Positions 41,856-50,427 of a DNA stretch of 64,000 nt are shown in pieces. This stretch comes from Actinoplanes oblitus. GTDB lineage: Bacteria > Actinomycetota > Actinomycetes > Mycobacteriales > Micromonosporaceae. Numbering within the stretch: position 1 is the first letter of the stretch; every line of letters starts with the position of its first letter. The position numbers and the translations under genes are program-made. The notes under the pieces are model-generated. The model was not told the DNA's origin, made no database searches, and was given only the letters and a program-made list of their open reading frames with translations. The stretch is from positions 2,247,501-2,311,500 of the forward strand of contig NZ_CP126980.1 in NCBI RefSeq assembly GCF_030252345.1. The letters are read 5' to 3'.

Positions 41856-42926
41856 TCACAGGGAGCCGGCGAGCCGTTCGTCACGCAGGCGGGCGCCGGG
41901 TGGCAACTCCCCGGAGCCGCGCCGGATCAGCGTGGTGGGGATCCAGTGCTCGGCCGGCGGCGCGGTGTCGCCGTCGAGGCGGCGGAACAGGGCCTGCGCG
42001 GCGGTGCGGCCCATCAGCGCCGGGTCCTGGGCGATCACGGTGACCGCCGGGTCGAGCAGGTCGGCGAGGGGGAAGTCGTCGAAGCCGACCAGCGCGACGG
42101 CGCGGTGCAGGCCGAGCCGGCGCAGCGCCCGGGCGGCACCCGTGGTGATCAGGTTCTGGCTGGTGAACAGCGCTGTCGGCGGGTCCGGCCGGTGCAGCAG
42201 CTCCATCACCGCGCTCTCCGCGGCGGCGGCGGTGTGCAGCTCGGTGACGATCAGCCGGGAGTCGGCCTGGAGACCGGCCTCGCGCACCGCGGTGAGGTAT
42301 CCCTCCTGCCGGAACCGGGCGGTGGAGATCCGGGTGTAGTCGGTGAGGCAGCCGATCCGGCGGTGCCCGTGGGCGATCAGGTGCCGGGTGGCCTCGGCCG
42401 CGCCGATCACGTTGGTGGCCAGCACGGTGTCCGCCGGGATCCCGTGGCCGGGCCGGTCCACGAAGACGATCGGGGTGTCGGTGTGCACCTCGGTGATCAG
42501 GTAGCTCTGGTCGGAGCTGACCGGGGCGATGATCAGCCCGTCGGCCCGGCGCATGGCGAAGGCGCGGGCCAGCTCGCGCTCCCGGCGCGGGTCCTCGTCG
42601 AGGCTGCCGGTGAGGACCTGGACGGCGCGGGCGCGTGCCTCGTCCTCGACGGCCCGGTGCAGGGCCGCGGAGAACGGGTTGCCGACGTCCTCGAGGAGCA
42701 GGGCGATGGTCCCGGACCGTCGGTCGCCGCGCCGCAGCGTGCTGGCCCCGATGTCCGGCCGGTAGCCGAGCGTCTCGATGGCGCTGCGGACCTGGGCGAT
42801 CAGCACCGGGGACACGTTCGGCTCGTTGTTCACCACCCGGGAGACCGTCTTGAGGCTGACCCGGGCGATGCGGGCGACGTCGTTCATGGTGGGCCGGCCG
42901 GTGCGGCGGCCGCCGGAGGCTGGCAC
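41856..42926 (-). CDS. LacI-family regulator of the AbfB/DivIVA-like pair
   Basis: 356 residues. HTH and hinge: TMNDVARIARVSLKTVSRVVNNEPNVSPVLIAQV, then YRPDIGASTLRRGDRRSGTIALLLED. The sugar-binding core includes VFVDRPGHGIPADTVLATNVIGAAEATRHLIAHGHRRIG and VALVGFDDFPLADLLDPAVTVIAQDP. The upstream gap holds GACAACGATGTC 31 bases before its start and a perfect GACAACGTTGTC further on, so it probably represses itself and the divergent AbfB gene (inference). Confidence 0.93.
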   Translation of the reverse strand: MPASGGRRTGRPTMNDVARIARVSLKTVSRVVNNEPNVSPVLIAQVRSAIETLGYRPDIGASTLRRGDRRSGTIALLLEDVGNPFSAALHRAVEDEARARAVQVLTGSLDEDPRRERELARAFAMRRADGLIIAPVSSDQSYLITEVHTDTPIVFVDRPGHGIPADTVLATNVIGAAEATRHLIAHGHRRIGCLTDYTRISTARFRQEGYLTAVREAGLQADSRLIVTELHTAAAAESAVMELLHRPDPPTALFTSQNLITTGAARALRRLGLHRAVALVGFDDFPLADLLDPAVTVIAQDPALMGRTAAQALFRRLDGDTAPPAEHWIPTTLIRRGSGELPPGARLRDERLAGSL

Positions 42927-42956
42927 CCCGCCAGCTTAAAGACCGCGTCGCGGCGA

Positions 42957-42968
42957 GACAACGATGTC
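42957..42968. promoter_or_regulatory. LacI-type operator, imperfect (GACAACGATGTC)
   Basis: One mismatch from the palindrome at 43098. It lies 31 bp upstream of the LacI start codon and suggests autoregulation. Confidence 0.6.
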
Positions 42969-43097
42969 ATCTCGATCGGTGGGCCCGATGACCAGCGCAT
43001 ATCGCTCACCGGGGCAGTAATTCGTCAAGCCAATACAAGTAATAAACCTTAGTGATACATGGTGTTGACAAGGCAATTCGCGTCGCGTTCACTCCGT

Positions 43098-43109
43098 GAC
43101 AACGTTGTC
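43098..43109. promoter_or_regulatory. LacI-type operator, perfect palindrome GACAACGTTGTC
   Basis: A perfect 12-bp palindrome, extended as TGACAACGTTGTCTC, in the divergent gap about 100 bp before the AbfB gene. It has the central CG expected of LacI-family operators. Confidence 0.7.
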
Positions 43110-43210
43110 TCCGCAGACGCGTTCCGGATAGCCCACCCCCCGGCACATCCCCAGGCATCGTGCGCTCCCGCCGATGCCTCGCTGCCTTGTTCCCCAGGAG
43201 TCACCCAGAG

Positions 43211-43960
43211 ATGCCGGAGGCCCCCCACTCCGACCGCCGACCGCTGCTCGCGCTCACCGCCGCCACCGTGATCGCGGTGCTCGGCTACGCCGCGGCCGCG
43301 ACGGTCATGCTGCACACCCAGACCACACTGCCGGGCGGTGTGGCAGCACCCACGTCGCCGGCCTGGGTGCTGCCGGTGGCCACCGCGCCGGCCTCCCCGC
43401 CGGTCTCCATCGCGCCGGCGCCCAGCAGCCGGGCGGCAACTCCGAGCCCGATCCGGGGCGGCACCCGGCCGGTCAGCGCCAGCAGCCGGCCGGTCCGCGC
43501 CGGCAAGACGGCGCAGCAGAAGAAGCCCGCCCCGGTGCTGGTCGTCGGCAGCACGATCGGGCTGGGCCCGCTCGACCTGCCCGGCTACCGGCTGCGGCAC
43601 CGGAACTTCGTCGCCCGGGTCGACGTGATCACCGCGCGGAGCGGTCCGCTGGACCGCCTGGACTCCCGGTTCACCGTCCGGGCGGGCCGGGCGGACACCC
43701 GTTGCGTCTCCTTCGAGTCGGTCAACTATCCCGGCTACTTCCTCCGGCACCGTGACTTCTACCTGCTGCTGGACCGGGCTGACGGCAGCGAGCTGTTCGA
43801 CCGGGACGCCACGTTGTGCCCGGCGCCGGTGACCGGCGGGTTCGTCCTGCGCTCGGCGAACTACCCGGACCGGTACGTGGTGCTGGCCGGTGGCTGGGTC
43901 CGGCTGGACCGGGTCGCCGCCGCGCAGGCCACCGGCTTCCGGGCGCTACCGGCGCTATGA
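43211..43960 (+). CDS. Membrane-anchored AbfB (arabinofuranose-binding) domain protein
   Basis: 249 residues. One N-terminal membrane segment (LLALTAATVIAVLGYAAAATVML) is followed by a Pro/Ala/Ser-rich linker to about residue 105 and one beta-trefoil AbfB domain (DLPGYRLRHRNFVARVDVI, SFESVNYPGYFLRHRDFYLLL, FVLRSANYPDRYVVL). The three trefoil repeats carry the RHR and NYPxxY motifs known from arabinofuranosidase sugar-binding modules. It has no catalytic domain, so it is probably an extracellular sugar sensor or cell-surface binder. Its TGA overlaps the ATG of the downstream DivIVA-like gene. Confidence 0.87.
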   Translation: MPEAPHSDRRPLLALTAATVIAVLGYAAAATVMLHTQTTLPGGVAAPTSPAWVLPVATAPASPPVSIAPAPSSRAATPSPIRGGTRPVSASSRPVRAGKTAQQKKPAPVLVVGSTIGLGPLDLPGYRLRHRNFVARVDVITARSGPLDRLDSRFTVRAGRADTRCVSFESVNYPGYFLRHRDFYLLLDRADGSELFDRDATLCPAPVTGGFVLRSANYPDRYVVLAGGWVRLDRVAAAQATGFRALPAL

Positions 43961-44595
43961 GCGAGCCCCTGACCCCGGTGGACATCCACAACGTGTCGTT
44001 CCGGCGGCCGCCGCTGGGCAAGCGCGGCTACGACGAGACGCAGGTCGACGAGTTCCTGGACGAGGCCGAGCAGGAGTTCGCCCGGCTGCGTGCGGAGAAC
44101 CGGGCGATGCGCGAGGAACTGGCCCGGGCCGAGGCCACCCCGGAACGGGAGCTGGCCGCCCTCGCCGCCGAGCTGGACCGGCAGACCGCGGCACAGGCCC
44201 GGGCGGAGCAGCAGGCCCGCGACCTCCTCGCGGAGCTGGAGCGGGCCCGGGCCGCCGAGTCCGGCCCGGAGCGGGGCCGCGGCGCCGAGCCGCCCGCGTC
44301 CGGCGTGATCGCGATGGCCCGGCGGACCGCTGACGTGTATCTCGACGAGGCCCGGCGGGAGGCGGCGAAGCTGATGACCGCGGCCCGCACCGAGGCCGAC
44401 CGGCTGACCAGCGACGCCCTGCTGCGCGCGTCCACCGTCGACAGCGATGCCCGGCACCGGCACGCCCAGGCGATCAGCGAACTGGCCGAGCGGCGGGCCG
44501 ACGCCCTGGCCGACCTCGACCGGCTGCGCCGGCTCGCGCAGGCGCAGCGGGAGGCGATCCGCGGCATGGTCGCCCAGCGGCTGGCCGACCTCTGA
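43957..44595 (+). CDS. Second DivIVA/Wag31-like coiled-coil protein
   Basis: 212 residues. The N-terminal DivIVA domain is clear (LTPVDIHNVSFRRPPLGKRGYDETQVDEFLDEAEQEFARL), nearly matching the divIVA gene at 50428 in the same window ([37 protein letters not shown]). A long coiled coil follows, with VIAMARRTADVYLDEARREAAKL and STVDSDARHRHAQAISELAERRADAL. It starts within the stop codon of the AbfB gene, so the pair is translationally coupled. It may help place a sugar-responsive surface factor at the pole or septum (inference). Confidence 0.9.
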   Translation: MSEPLTPVDIHNVSFRRPPLGKRGYDETQVDEFLDEAEQEFARLRAENRAMREELARAEATPERELAALAAELDRQTAAQARAEQQARDLLAELERARAAESGPERGRGAEPPASGVIAMARRTADVYLDEARREAAKLMTAARTEADRLTSDALLRASTVDSDARHRHAQAISELAERRADALADLDRLRRLAQAQREAIRGMVAQRLADL

Positions 44596-44612
44596 CGGCG
44601 GCCGGCGTCGCC

Positions 44613-44930
44613 TCACTCGGCGGGCGGGTCGGCCAGGGGCCAGCCGCCGGCCGCCAGGTGCGCGGAGACCCGGACCACGTCGGCCGGGGTGGCGTCCTGC
44701 AGCATCCGGTCGCTGATCATGCTCTCGATGTCGGCAGCGGTGATCGGGCCGTCACCCGGCCGGGCCTGGGCGACCAGCTCCCGGGCGATCGTGCGGACCT
44801 CGTCCTCGGTCAGCTTGCGGCGCAGCAGGCCGAGCAGCACCACGTAGTCGCGGCGGGGGACACCCTCCGGATACCCGGCCCGCAGCCACTCCACGGCCCG
44901 GGCCAGGAAGTTCGACCGTTGCTCGCTCAT
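44613..44930 (-). CDS. DUF3349 family protein
   Basis: 105 residues matching the small helical actinobacterial DUF3349 family: AVEWLRAGYPEGVPRRDYVVLLGLLRRKLTEDEVRTIARELV, with DIESMISDRMLQDATPADVVRVSAHLAAGGWPL. The function is not known. It lies last in the phosphate transporter transcript (12-base gap). Confidence 0.88.
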   Translation of the reverse strand: MSEQRSNFLARAVEWLRAGYPEGVPRRDYVVLLGLLRRKLTEDEVRTIARELVAQARPGDGPITAADIESMISDRMLQDATPADVVRVSAHLAAGGWPLADPPAE

Positions 44931-44942
44931 CCGGCCTCCCGG

Positions 44943-45224
44943 TCAGTGCTTGTCGACGATGGTGGGGAAGACGTGCTCGAAGCTGAGCGTCTTGCCCAGC
45001 CCGCCGGCCACGATGAAGGTGATCCCGAGGGCCACGCCGAGCAGGACCAGGGTGAAGGCCAGGTATCCGCCGACGATACCGATCCGGTGCGGCTTGGCGC
45101 CGCCCGTGCCGTACGCCAGCGAGCGGACGCCCACCGCGAACAGCGCCGGCAGCCCGGCGCCGAGGATCAGGCTGGCCAGCAGGATCTTCCAGACGCTCGC
45201 GAACGCCAGGGTCAGGTTGTGCAT
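44943..45224 (-). CDS. Small membrane protein next to pit
   Basis: 93 residues with about three hydrophobic helices (WKILLASLILGAGLPALFAVGVRSL, GGYLAFTLVLLGVALGITFIVAGGL and a shorter N-terminal part). It has no signature I recognise. Placement 10 bases after the phosphate transporter gene and 12 before DUF3349 suggests one transcript and a possible accessory subunit (inference). Confidence 0.78.
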   Translation of the reverse strand: MHNLTLAFASVWKILLASLILGAGLPALFAVGVRSLAYGTGGAKPHRIGIVGGYLAFTLVLLGVALGITFIVAGGLGKTLSFEHVFPTIVDKH

Positions 45225-45234
45225 GTCGTCCCTC

Positions 45235-46455
45235 TCAGCTCGCCGCGCCGGCGGTGACCTTCGGCCGGTCGGCCGGGGCGTCCCACTCGTCGTTGACGTT
45301 GTTGTGGTCGATCGGCTCGCGGCGTGAGCGGACGTACAGGTACGCCGCCAGGGCCACCAGGAGCGCGAAGATGACGAGTGCGCCGCCGAGCCCGCCGACC
45401 AGGTCGGAGATCCACCACATCAGCGCGCCGACCAGGCCGGCGGCGGGCAGCGTGATCAGCCACGCGGCCGCCATCCGGCCGGCCACCGACCAGCGCACCC
45501 GCGCACCCGGCCGGCCGACGCCGCTACCCAGGATCGAGCCGGTCGCCACCTGCGTGGTGGAGAGCGCGAAGCCCAGGTGGCTGGAGGTGAGGATGACCGC
45601 CGCCGAGGCCGTCTCGGCGGCCATGCCCTGCGGCGGGCTGATCTCCACGAGGCCCTTGCCCAGGGTCCTGATGATCCGCCAGCCGCCCAGGTAGGTGCCG
45701 AGGGCGATGGCCAGCGCGCAGGACACCTTCACCCAGAACGGGATGTTCCCGGTGTCGGTCCATGCGCCGGCGGCGATCAGGGCGAGGGTGATCACCCCCA
45801 TGGTCTTCTGCGCGTCGTTGGTGCCGTGCGCGAGCGAGACCAGCGAGGCCGAACCGATCTGGCCCCAGCGGAACCCGTTGTCGGTGAACCGCTGGGCCAC
45901 CCCGGCGACGATCCGGAAGACGAGCCAGGTGCCGACCGCGGCCACCACGCCGGCGACCACCGGCGACATGACGGCGGGCAGGATCACCTTGCCGACCACG
46001 CCGTCCAGTTTCGAGCCGTCGCCGGTCCACTTGACGCCGGCCCAGCCGAGGCCGGCCACCGCGGCGCCGATCAGCCCGCCGAACAGCGCGTGTGAGGAGC
46101 TGGACGGCAGGCCGAGCAGCCAGGTGAGCAGGTTCCAGAGGATGCCGCCGACCAGTCCGGCCAGCACGATCAGCAGCAGTGCCAGGCCGCCGCCGGCGGT
46201 GAGCTCGGCCTTCGGCGTACCGTCGCTGTTCTGGATTTTGACCACCGCGTTGGTGACGGTGAGCGCGACCTCGACCGAGAGGAACGCGCCGACCAGGTTG
46301 AGTGCGGCGGACAGGAGCACAGCCGCCTTGGGACGCAGCGCGCCGGTGGCGATCGAGGTCGCCATCGCGTTGGCCGTGTCGTGGAAGCCGTTGGTGAAGT
46401 CGAAGCCGAGGGCGGTGATGACCACGAGGATGAGGACCACAGTTGTCTCGGTCAC
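45235..46455 (-). CDS. pit: Low-affinity inorganic phosphate transporter, PiT family
   Basis: 406 residues with about ten membrane helices. It has the two PiT signatures GFDFTNGFHDTANAMATSIATGALRP near the N-terminus and SLVSLAHGTNDAQKTMGVITLALIAAG in the middle. It should import phosphate (with metal) using the proton gradient. GTG 46455 is taken because the transporter begins there; the ten-residue extension from 46485 lacks support. It heads a three-gene transcript and has no PhoU-like DUF47 partner nearby. Confidence 0.95.
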   Translation of the reverse strand: MTETTVVLILVVITALGFDFTNGFHDTANAMATSIATGALRPKAAVLLSAALNLVGAFLSVEVALTVTNAVVKIQNSDGTPKAELTAGGGLALLLIVLAGLVGGILWNLLTWLLGLPSSSSHALFGGLIGAAVAGLGWAGVKWTGDGSKLDGVVGKVILPAVMSPVVAGVVAAVGTWLVFRIVAGVAQRFTDNGFRWGQIGSASLVSLAHGTNDAQKTMGVITLALIAAGAWTDTGNIPFWVKVSCALAIALGTYLGGWRIIRTLGKGLVEISPPQGMAAETASAAVILTSSHLGFALSTTQVATGSILGSGVGRPGARVRWSVAGRMAAAWLITLPAAGLVGALMWWISDLVGGLGGALVIFALLVALAAYLYVRSRREPIDHNNVNDEWDAPADRPKVTAGAAS

Positions 46456-46529
46456 GAACCAGGGTCTACCCGCCGCCCGGCACACCTAAAGACGCCGTTG
46501 GCAGAGTTTGCCCGGAATTCAGCTGGGTT

Positions 46530-47366
46530 TCAGCTTTCCGCCGGACGGGTGGCCGGCCAGGTGAGGGTGTCGTCCGGGATGCACGGATCGTGCAGGGCGC
46601 GGTGGTCCCGGCCGGGGATCGAGCGGCCCGCGGCGACCACCAGGCGGGCCACCTCGATGGCGCCGTGCGCCTGGAAGTGCGTGTTGTCGGCGACCCCGTC
46701 CGGGTAGTTCGGCGCGGCGCCCGCGTCGAGCCACAGGAAGTAGTCCTTCGTCGCCTCCGGGCCGAGCTTGCCCCAGAGCGCGAAGGAGAGCGCGGTGAGG
46801 TCGATCAGCGGGGTCCCGGTCTCGCTCGCCAGGGCGCGCATGGCGTCCGGGTAGTCGCCGTGCGAGAGGTAGGGGACGCCGTCGGCGGTGAACCGGCGGC
46901 GCTCCACCGGGGTGACCAGGATCGGGTGGGCGTGTGCCGCGCGGGCGCCGTCCAGGTAGCGGCGCAGGTAGTCCTGGAACGTGGTCCACGGGTCGGTGCC
47001 GCGGGCCGGGTCCTCGACCTTCTCGTCGTTGTGGCCGAAGGAGATCAGCAGGGTGTCGCCGGGGCGGATGGCGTCCAGGATCCGGTCCAGCCGGCCCAGG
47101 TCGGCGAAGCTCTTGGAGCTGGCGCCGGAGAGCGCGGCGTCGACCACGGTGATCTCGTGGTGCAGGAAGGCGGGCAGCGCCTGACCCCAGCCGGCCCGGG
47201 GGAGGTCGGCCAGGGCGTAGGTCGCGGCGGTCGAGTCGCCGGCCACGAAGATCGTGGGCCGGCGACCGGACCGCGGTGCGGCGGCTGCCGCTGTGGTGAC
47301 GCCGAGGACGCCGGCGGTGGCGCCGCCGAGGGATGCGCGCAGGAGACTTCTCCGGTCGATCGTCAT
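46530..47366 (-). CDS. Tat-exported rhamnogalacturonan acetylesterase-like SGNH hydrolase
   Basis: 278 residues. Tat signal RRSLLRASLGGATAGVLG. SGNH blocks: FVAGDSTAATY (catalytic Ser), GASSKSF, SFGHNDEKVEDPARGTDPWTTFQDYLRRYLDGAR and DNTHFQAHGAIEVARLV (Asp/His). The GDST-GHND pattern is typical of rhamnogalacturonan acetylesterases, which deacetylate pectin side regions. A LacI-type operator lies 31 bp upstream of the start. Confidence 0.9.
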   Translation of the reverse strand: MTIDRRSLLRASLGGATAGVLGVTTAAAAAPRSGRRPTIFVAGDSTAATYALADLPRAGWGQALPAFLHHEITVVDAALSGASSKSFADLGRLDRILDAIRPGDTLLISFGHNDEKVEDPARGTDPWTTFQDYLRRYLDGARAAHAHPILVTPVERRRFTADGVPYLSHGDYPDAMRALASETGTPLIDLTALSFALWGKLGPEATKDYFLWLDAGAAPNYPDGVADNTHFQAHGAIEVARLVVAAGRSIPGRDHRALHDPCIPDDTLTWPATRPAES

Positions 47367-47396
47367 GGCGACATCAGATCACCACCGATCGATTTC

Positions 47397-47410
47397 GGCA
47401 AGCGCTTTCC
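47397..47410. promoter_or_regulatory. LacI-type operator candidate GGCAAGCGCTTTCC
   Basis: A near-perfect palindrome with central AAGCGCTT, in the 44-bp gap before the acetylesterase. The form resembles operators of sugar-responsive LacI regulators. Confidence 0.55.
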
Positions 47411-48934
47411 TTATGGTGAGGTGGGGTACGGCAGGGTGCGCGGCGGCAGCGTCGCCGATCCGCCGCGGCGGGTTGCCGCAGCACCCAGCGGTGCCCGGCG
47501 CAGCAGCCGGCCACCGGTCCGGAACCAGGCGACGGTCCCGTCCGAGCCCCGGACGAAGCTGTCCCGGCCGGCGCCGTACGTCCCGTCCGGCGCCTGCTCC
47601 AGCACGTAGTCCCGGCGGTAGAAGACCAGCCATCCGCCCGGTGTGCCGTCGGCCGCCCGGAGCAGCAGCTTGCCCGCGTCGGGCACCAGGTCGAAGGAGA
47701 GCGACACCGGCTCGCCGTCGAAGCCGATCTGCTGGAACGTGTAGGTCCCGGCGTACTCGGCCAGCCGGTCGGCCGGCAGCAGCCGGGGCTCGGCCGGCAG
47801 GTTGTGCAGGCCGAGGAACCGGGTCAGCGCCCAGTCGTCGGCGAACAGCTCGCTCACCAGCGCCGGGCCGGTCTCCGAGTTGGTCAGCAGGGTGATCGCG
47901 AAGTCCCGCTCCGGCACCATCAGGAAGCCGGAGTGCTGCCCGGTCCAGTCGCCGCCGTGCTGCACCACCAGCGGACCCTCCGCGGTCGGCCGCAGCAGCC
48001 AGGTGATGCCGACGCCGTTCAGCTCCACGAAGAGCGTGCCGCCCGGGCCCGGATGCGACCGCATCAGGTGCAGCGAGCGGCGGTTCAGCAGCGGCCGCCC
48101 GTCGCCCAGGTGGTACCGCGCCCAGCGCAGCTGGTCCCGGGCGCTGGAGATCAGGCCGCCGGCCGGGGCGATGCCGCGCGGCACCGTGAACAACTCCGGA
48201 TAGGCGACCGGCCGGCCCTCGGCGTCCGGCAGGTGCGGCAGGGCGACCCGCGCGCCGGGCAGCTGGTTGAGGAAGAACGCGCTGGTCTCCAGGCCGAGCG
48301 GATCGGTCACCAGGGTGCGGATGGCGCTTTCGTACGACCGCCCGCCGGCCACCTCGACCAGCCGCCCGGCAACCGAGAGCGCCGCGTTGTTGTACGCGAA
48401 CACGGTCCCCGGCGCGGTCAGCTGCGGCAGCTGGGCCATCGCCGCCACGTACCGCGCGAGCGCGCCGTCGTCGGCCCCGGTGTCCAGGAAGAAGTCGCCC
48501 AGCCAGCCGGCGCTGTGCTGCACCAGCTGCCGGACGGTGACCCGCGACGAGGCGGCCACGTCGGCGGTGTGGAAATCGGGCAGATAGCTGCGGACCGTCC
48601 GGTTCAGGTCCAGCTTGCCGCGCTCGACCAGCCGCATCAGGGCGGTGCCGGTGAACGTCTTGGTGGTGGAGCCGACCTGGAAGACGGTGTCCGGGTCGAC
48701 CGGGTGCGGGTCGGCGACGCTTGTCACGCCGTACCCGCGCAGGTAGTCCCGGCCGCGGTAGCGCAGGCCGAGGGCGACGCCCGGGATGCCGTACCTGGCC
48801 ATCCCGTCTCTGATCTTCTGGTCCAGGTCGGCGAAGGCGCTGGTGCCGGCCTTCGCGGGGGTCGGGGTCAGGGTCGCGGCGCCGGTTGCGGCCGCGGCGA
48901 CGAGCAGGGTACGCCGAGGAACCGATACGGACAT
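47411..48934 (-). CDS. Exported serine hydrolase, class C beta-lactamase/PBP4-like
   Basis: 507 residues. A signal region with RR (PRRTLLVAAAATGAATLTPTPAKA) precedes a beta-lactamase-fold domain with SxxK in VGSTTKTFTGTALMRL, YxN in FAYNNAALSVAGRLVEV and HGG in VVQHGGDWTGQHSGF. A C-terminal lipocalin-like or DUF3471-like domain (LAEYAGTYTFQQIGFDG) follows. Such enzymes hydrolyse esters or D-amino acid peptides; activity on beta-lactams is not implied. Confidence 0.9.
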   Translation of the reverse strand: MSVSVPRRTLLVAAAATGAATLTPTPAKAGTSAFADLDQKIRDGMARYGIPGVALGLRYRGRDYLRGYGVTSVADPHPVDPDTVFQVGSTTKTFTGTALMRLVERGKLDLNRTVRSYLPDFHTADVAASSRVTVRQLVQHSAGWLGDFFLDTGADDGALARYVAAMAQLPQLTAPGTVFAYNNAALSVAGRLVEVAGGRSYESAIRTLVTDPLGLETSAFFLNQLPGARVALPHLPDAEGRPVAYPELFTVPRGIAPAGGLISSARDQLRWARYHLGDGRPLLNRRSLHLMRSHPGPGGTLFVELNGVGITWLLRPTAEGPLVVQHGGDWTGQHSGFLMVPERDFAITLLTNSETGPALVSELFADDWALTRFLGLHNLPAEPRLLPADRLAEYAGTYTFQQIGFDGEPVSLSFDLVPDAGKLLLRAADGTPGGWLVFYRRDYVLEQAPDGTYGAGRDSFVRGSDGTVAWFRTGGRLLRRAPLGAAATRRGGSATLPPRTLPYPTSP

Positions 48935-49018
48935 GCGGCCACTCTATCCACGTCTGTCACTACCTGGTTCCGCTCATTCGCGAACGGGTATCCCGGTGCC
49001 CACGACCTGGGAGGTGGG

Positions 49019-50233
49019 ATGGCCGACACGACGGCGGAGCAGGCCCGGCTGAACCGTGAGGACGAGGAGGAGCGGGAGTTGGTCCGGCCACCGGACGTGA
49101 ACCGTGACACGAACCGTTCGGCGACCCGGCTGGAGCTCTTCTTCGACCTGGCCTTCGTGCTGTTCGTCGGGCACTGCGCGGACGTGCTGGCCGAGCACCA
49201 GACGTGGGGTGGCGCGTTCCGGTTCGCCGCGATCCTGGTGGCCGGCTGGTGGGCGTGGGCCAGCACCACGCTGTACGCCAACCGGTTCGACACCGACGAC
49301 GCGATCTTCCGGCTGCTCACGCTCACCGGGATGGGCGGGGTGATCGTCATGGCCGCGGCCGCCGACCAGGCGATCGGGGCGCACGCGCGCTGGTTCGCGG
49401 CCGGCTACGCGCTGTTGCGGGTGGTGCTGGTGCTCGGCTACCTGCGGGTGTGGCGGACCCTGCCGGACACCCGGGCGGGGATCCGGCCGTACCTGTGGGG
49501 GCACACCGCCGGTGCCGCGTGCTGGCTGCTCTCGCTGGCCGTGCCGGAACCGGCCCGCTACGCCCTCTGGGCGATCGGGGTGCTGGTCGACCTGGCCGGG
49601 CCCTACCTGGCGGCCCGGGTGCCGGACGCGCCGCCGCTGCACATGGAGCACCTGCCGGAACGGTTCGGGCTCTTCGTCATCCTGGTGCTCGGCGAGTCGG
49701 TGGCGGCCACCGTGGCCGGGCTGCGCGGCGGCGACTGGTCGGCCGAGGTGATCGCCACCGCCATGTTCGCCTTCCTGGCCGCGGCGGCGCTCTGGTGGTC
49801 CTACTTCGACCTCTCCGGCGGCGCCGCGAAACGCCGCCTGGTCCAGGAGGGCGGCGAGCGGACGCGCCGCGGGGTGCACGATTTCTACGTGTACGCCCAC
49901 CTCCCGGTCGCCGTGAGCCTGGCGGCCGTGGCGGTCGGCCTGGAGCACGCCATCGCGCACCAGCACGTGTCCACCGGCACCCGGGCGGTGCTCGGCGCCG
50001 GGCTGGCCGGATACCTGCTCAGCGCCGCCGTCATCCAGGGCGTGCTGTCCCGGCGGTGGCGGGTGGCGCTGGTCTGGCCAGGGCTCGGCGTACCGGTGGT
50101 GCTGCTGGCCACGCTCCTGCCGGACGGTCCGCCGGTGCTGCTCGTGGCACTCTGCGCGACGGTCCTGATCGGCGGCGTGATCATCGGGGTGGCACAGCAT
50201 CGGGCCGGCGCCGTGCGGGTGGCCAAGGTGTGA
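49019..50233 (+). CDS. ltrA: Low temperature requirement protein A (LtrA) family membrane protein
   Basis: 404 residues with about ten helices. The family signature is near the N-terminus: SATRLELFFDLAFVLFVGHCADVL and AFRFAAILVAGWWAWASTTLYANRFDTDD. ERFGLFVILVLGESVAATV and WWSYFDLSGGAA are also typical. The transport role is unproven. A strong ribosome binding site GGGAGGTGGG precedes the ATG; the longer open frame is a shadow of the divergent serine hydrolase. Confidence 0.93.
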   Translation: MADTTAEQARLNREDEEERELVRPPDVNRDTNRSATRLELFFDLAFVLFVGHCADVLAEHQTWGGAFRFAAILVAGWWAWASTTLYANRFDTDDAIFRLLTLTGMGGVIVMAAAADQAIGAHARWFAAGYALLRVVLVLGYLRVWRTLPDTRAGIRPYLWGHTAGAACWLLSLAVPEPARYALWAIGVLVDLAGPYLAARVPDAPPLHMEHLPERFGLFVILVLGESVAATVAGLRGGDWSAEVIATAMFAFLAAAALWWSYFDLSGGAAKRRLVQEGGERTRRGVHDFYVYAHLPVAVSLAAVAVGLEHAIAHQHVSTGTRAVLGAGLAGYLLSAAVIQGVLSRRWRVALVWPGLGVPVVLLATLLPDGPPVLLVALCATVLIGGVIIGVAQHRAGAVRVAKV

Positions 50234-50427
50234 GCCGCCATAGGTGTTCGTCGCCTCCGGCCGGTACTATCCGTGACCTGCACGTTGTGACCCGGGCGTG
50301 CGCCTACTCACAAAACGGCAGCTCACCGGCTTTGGGGGCGCGTGATCATGCCAACCGGCGGTAACGTGCCGCCGTTGCGTAGGATTTCGGGCCGCACCAC
50401 GTCCGCCGACGGGAACCGAGGAATGCG

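Noticed and set aside
50234..50427. Hairpin upstream of divIVA as a riboswitch
   Set aside because: Only a short bulged stem (CAACCGGCGG / CCGCCGTTG) is seen; no known riboswitch core.
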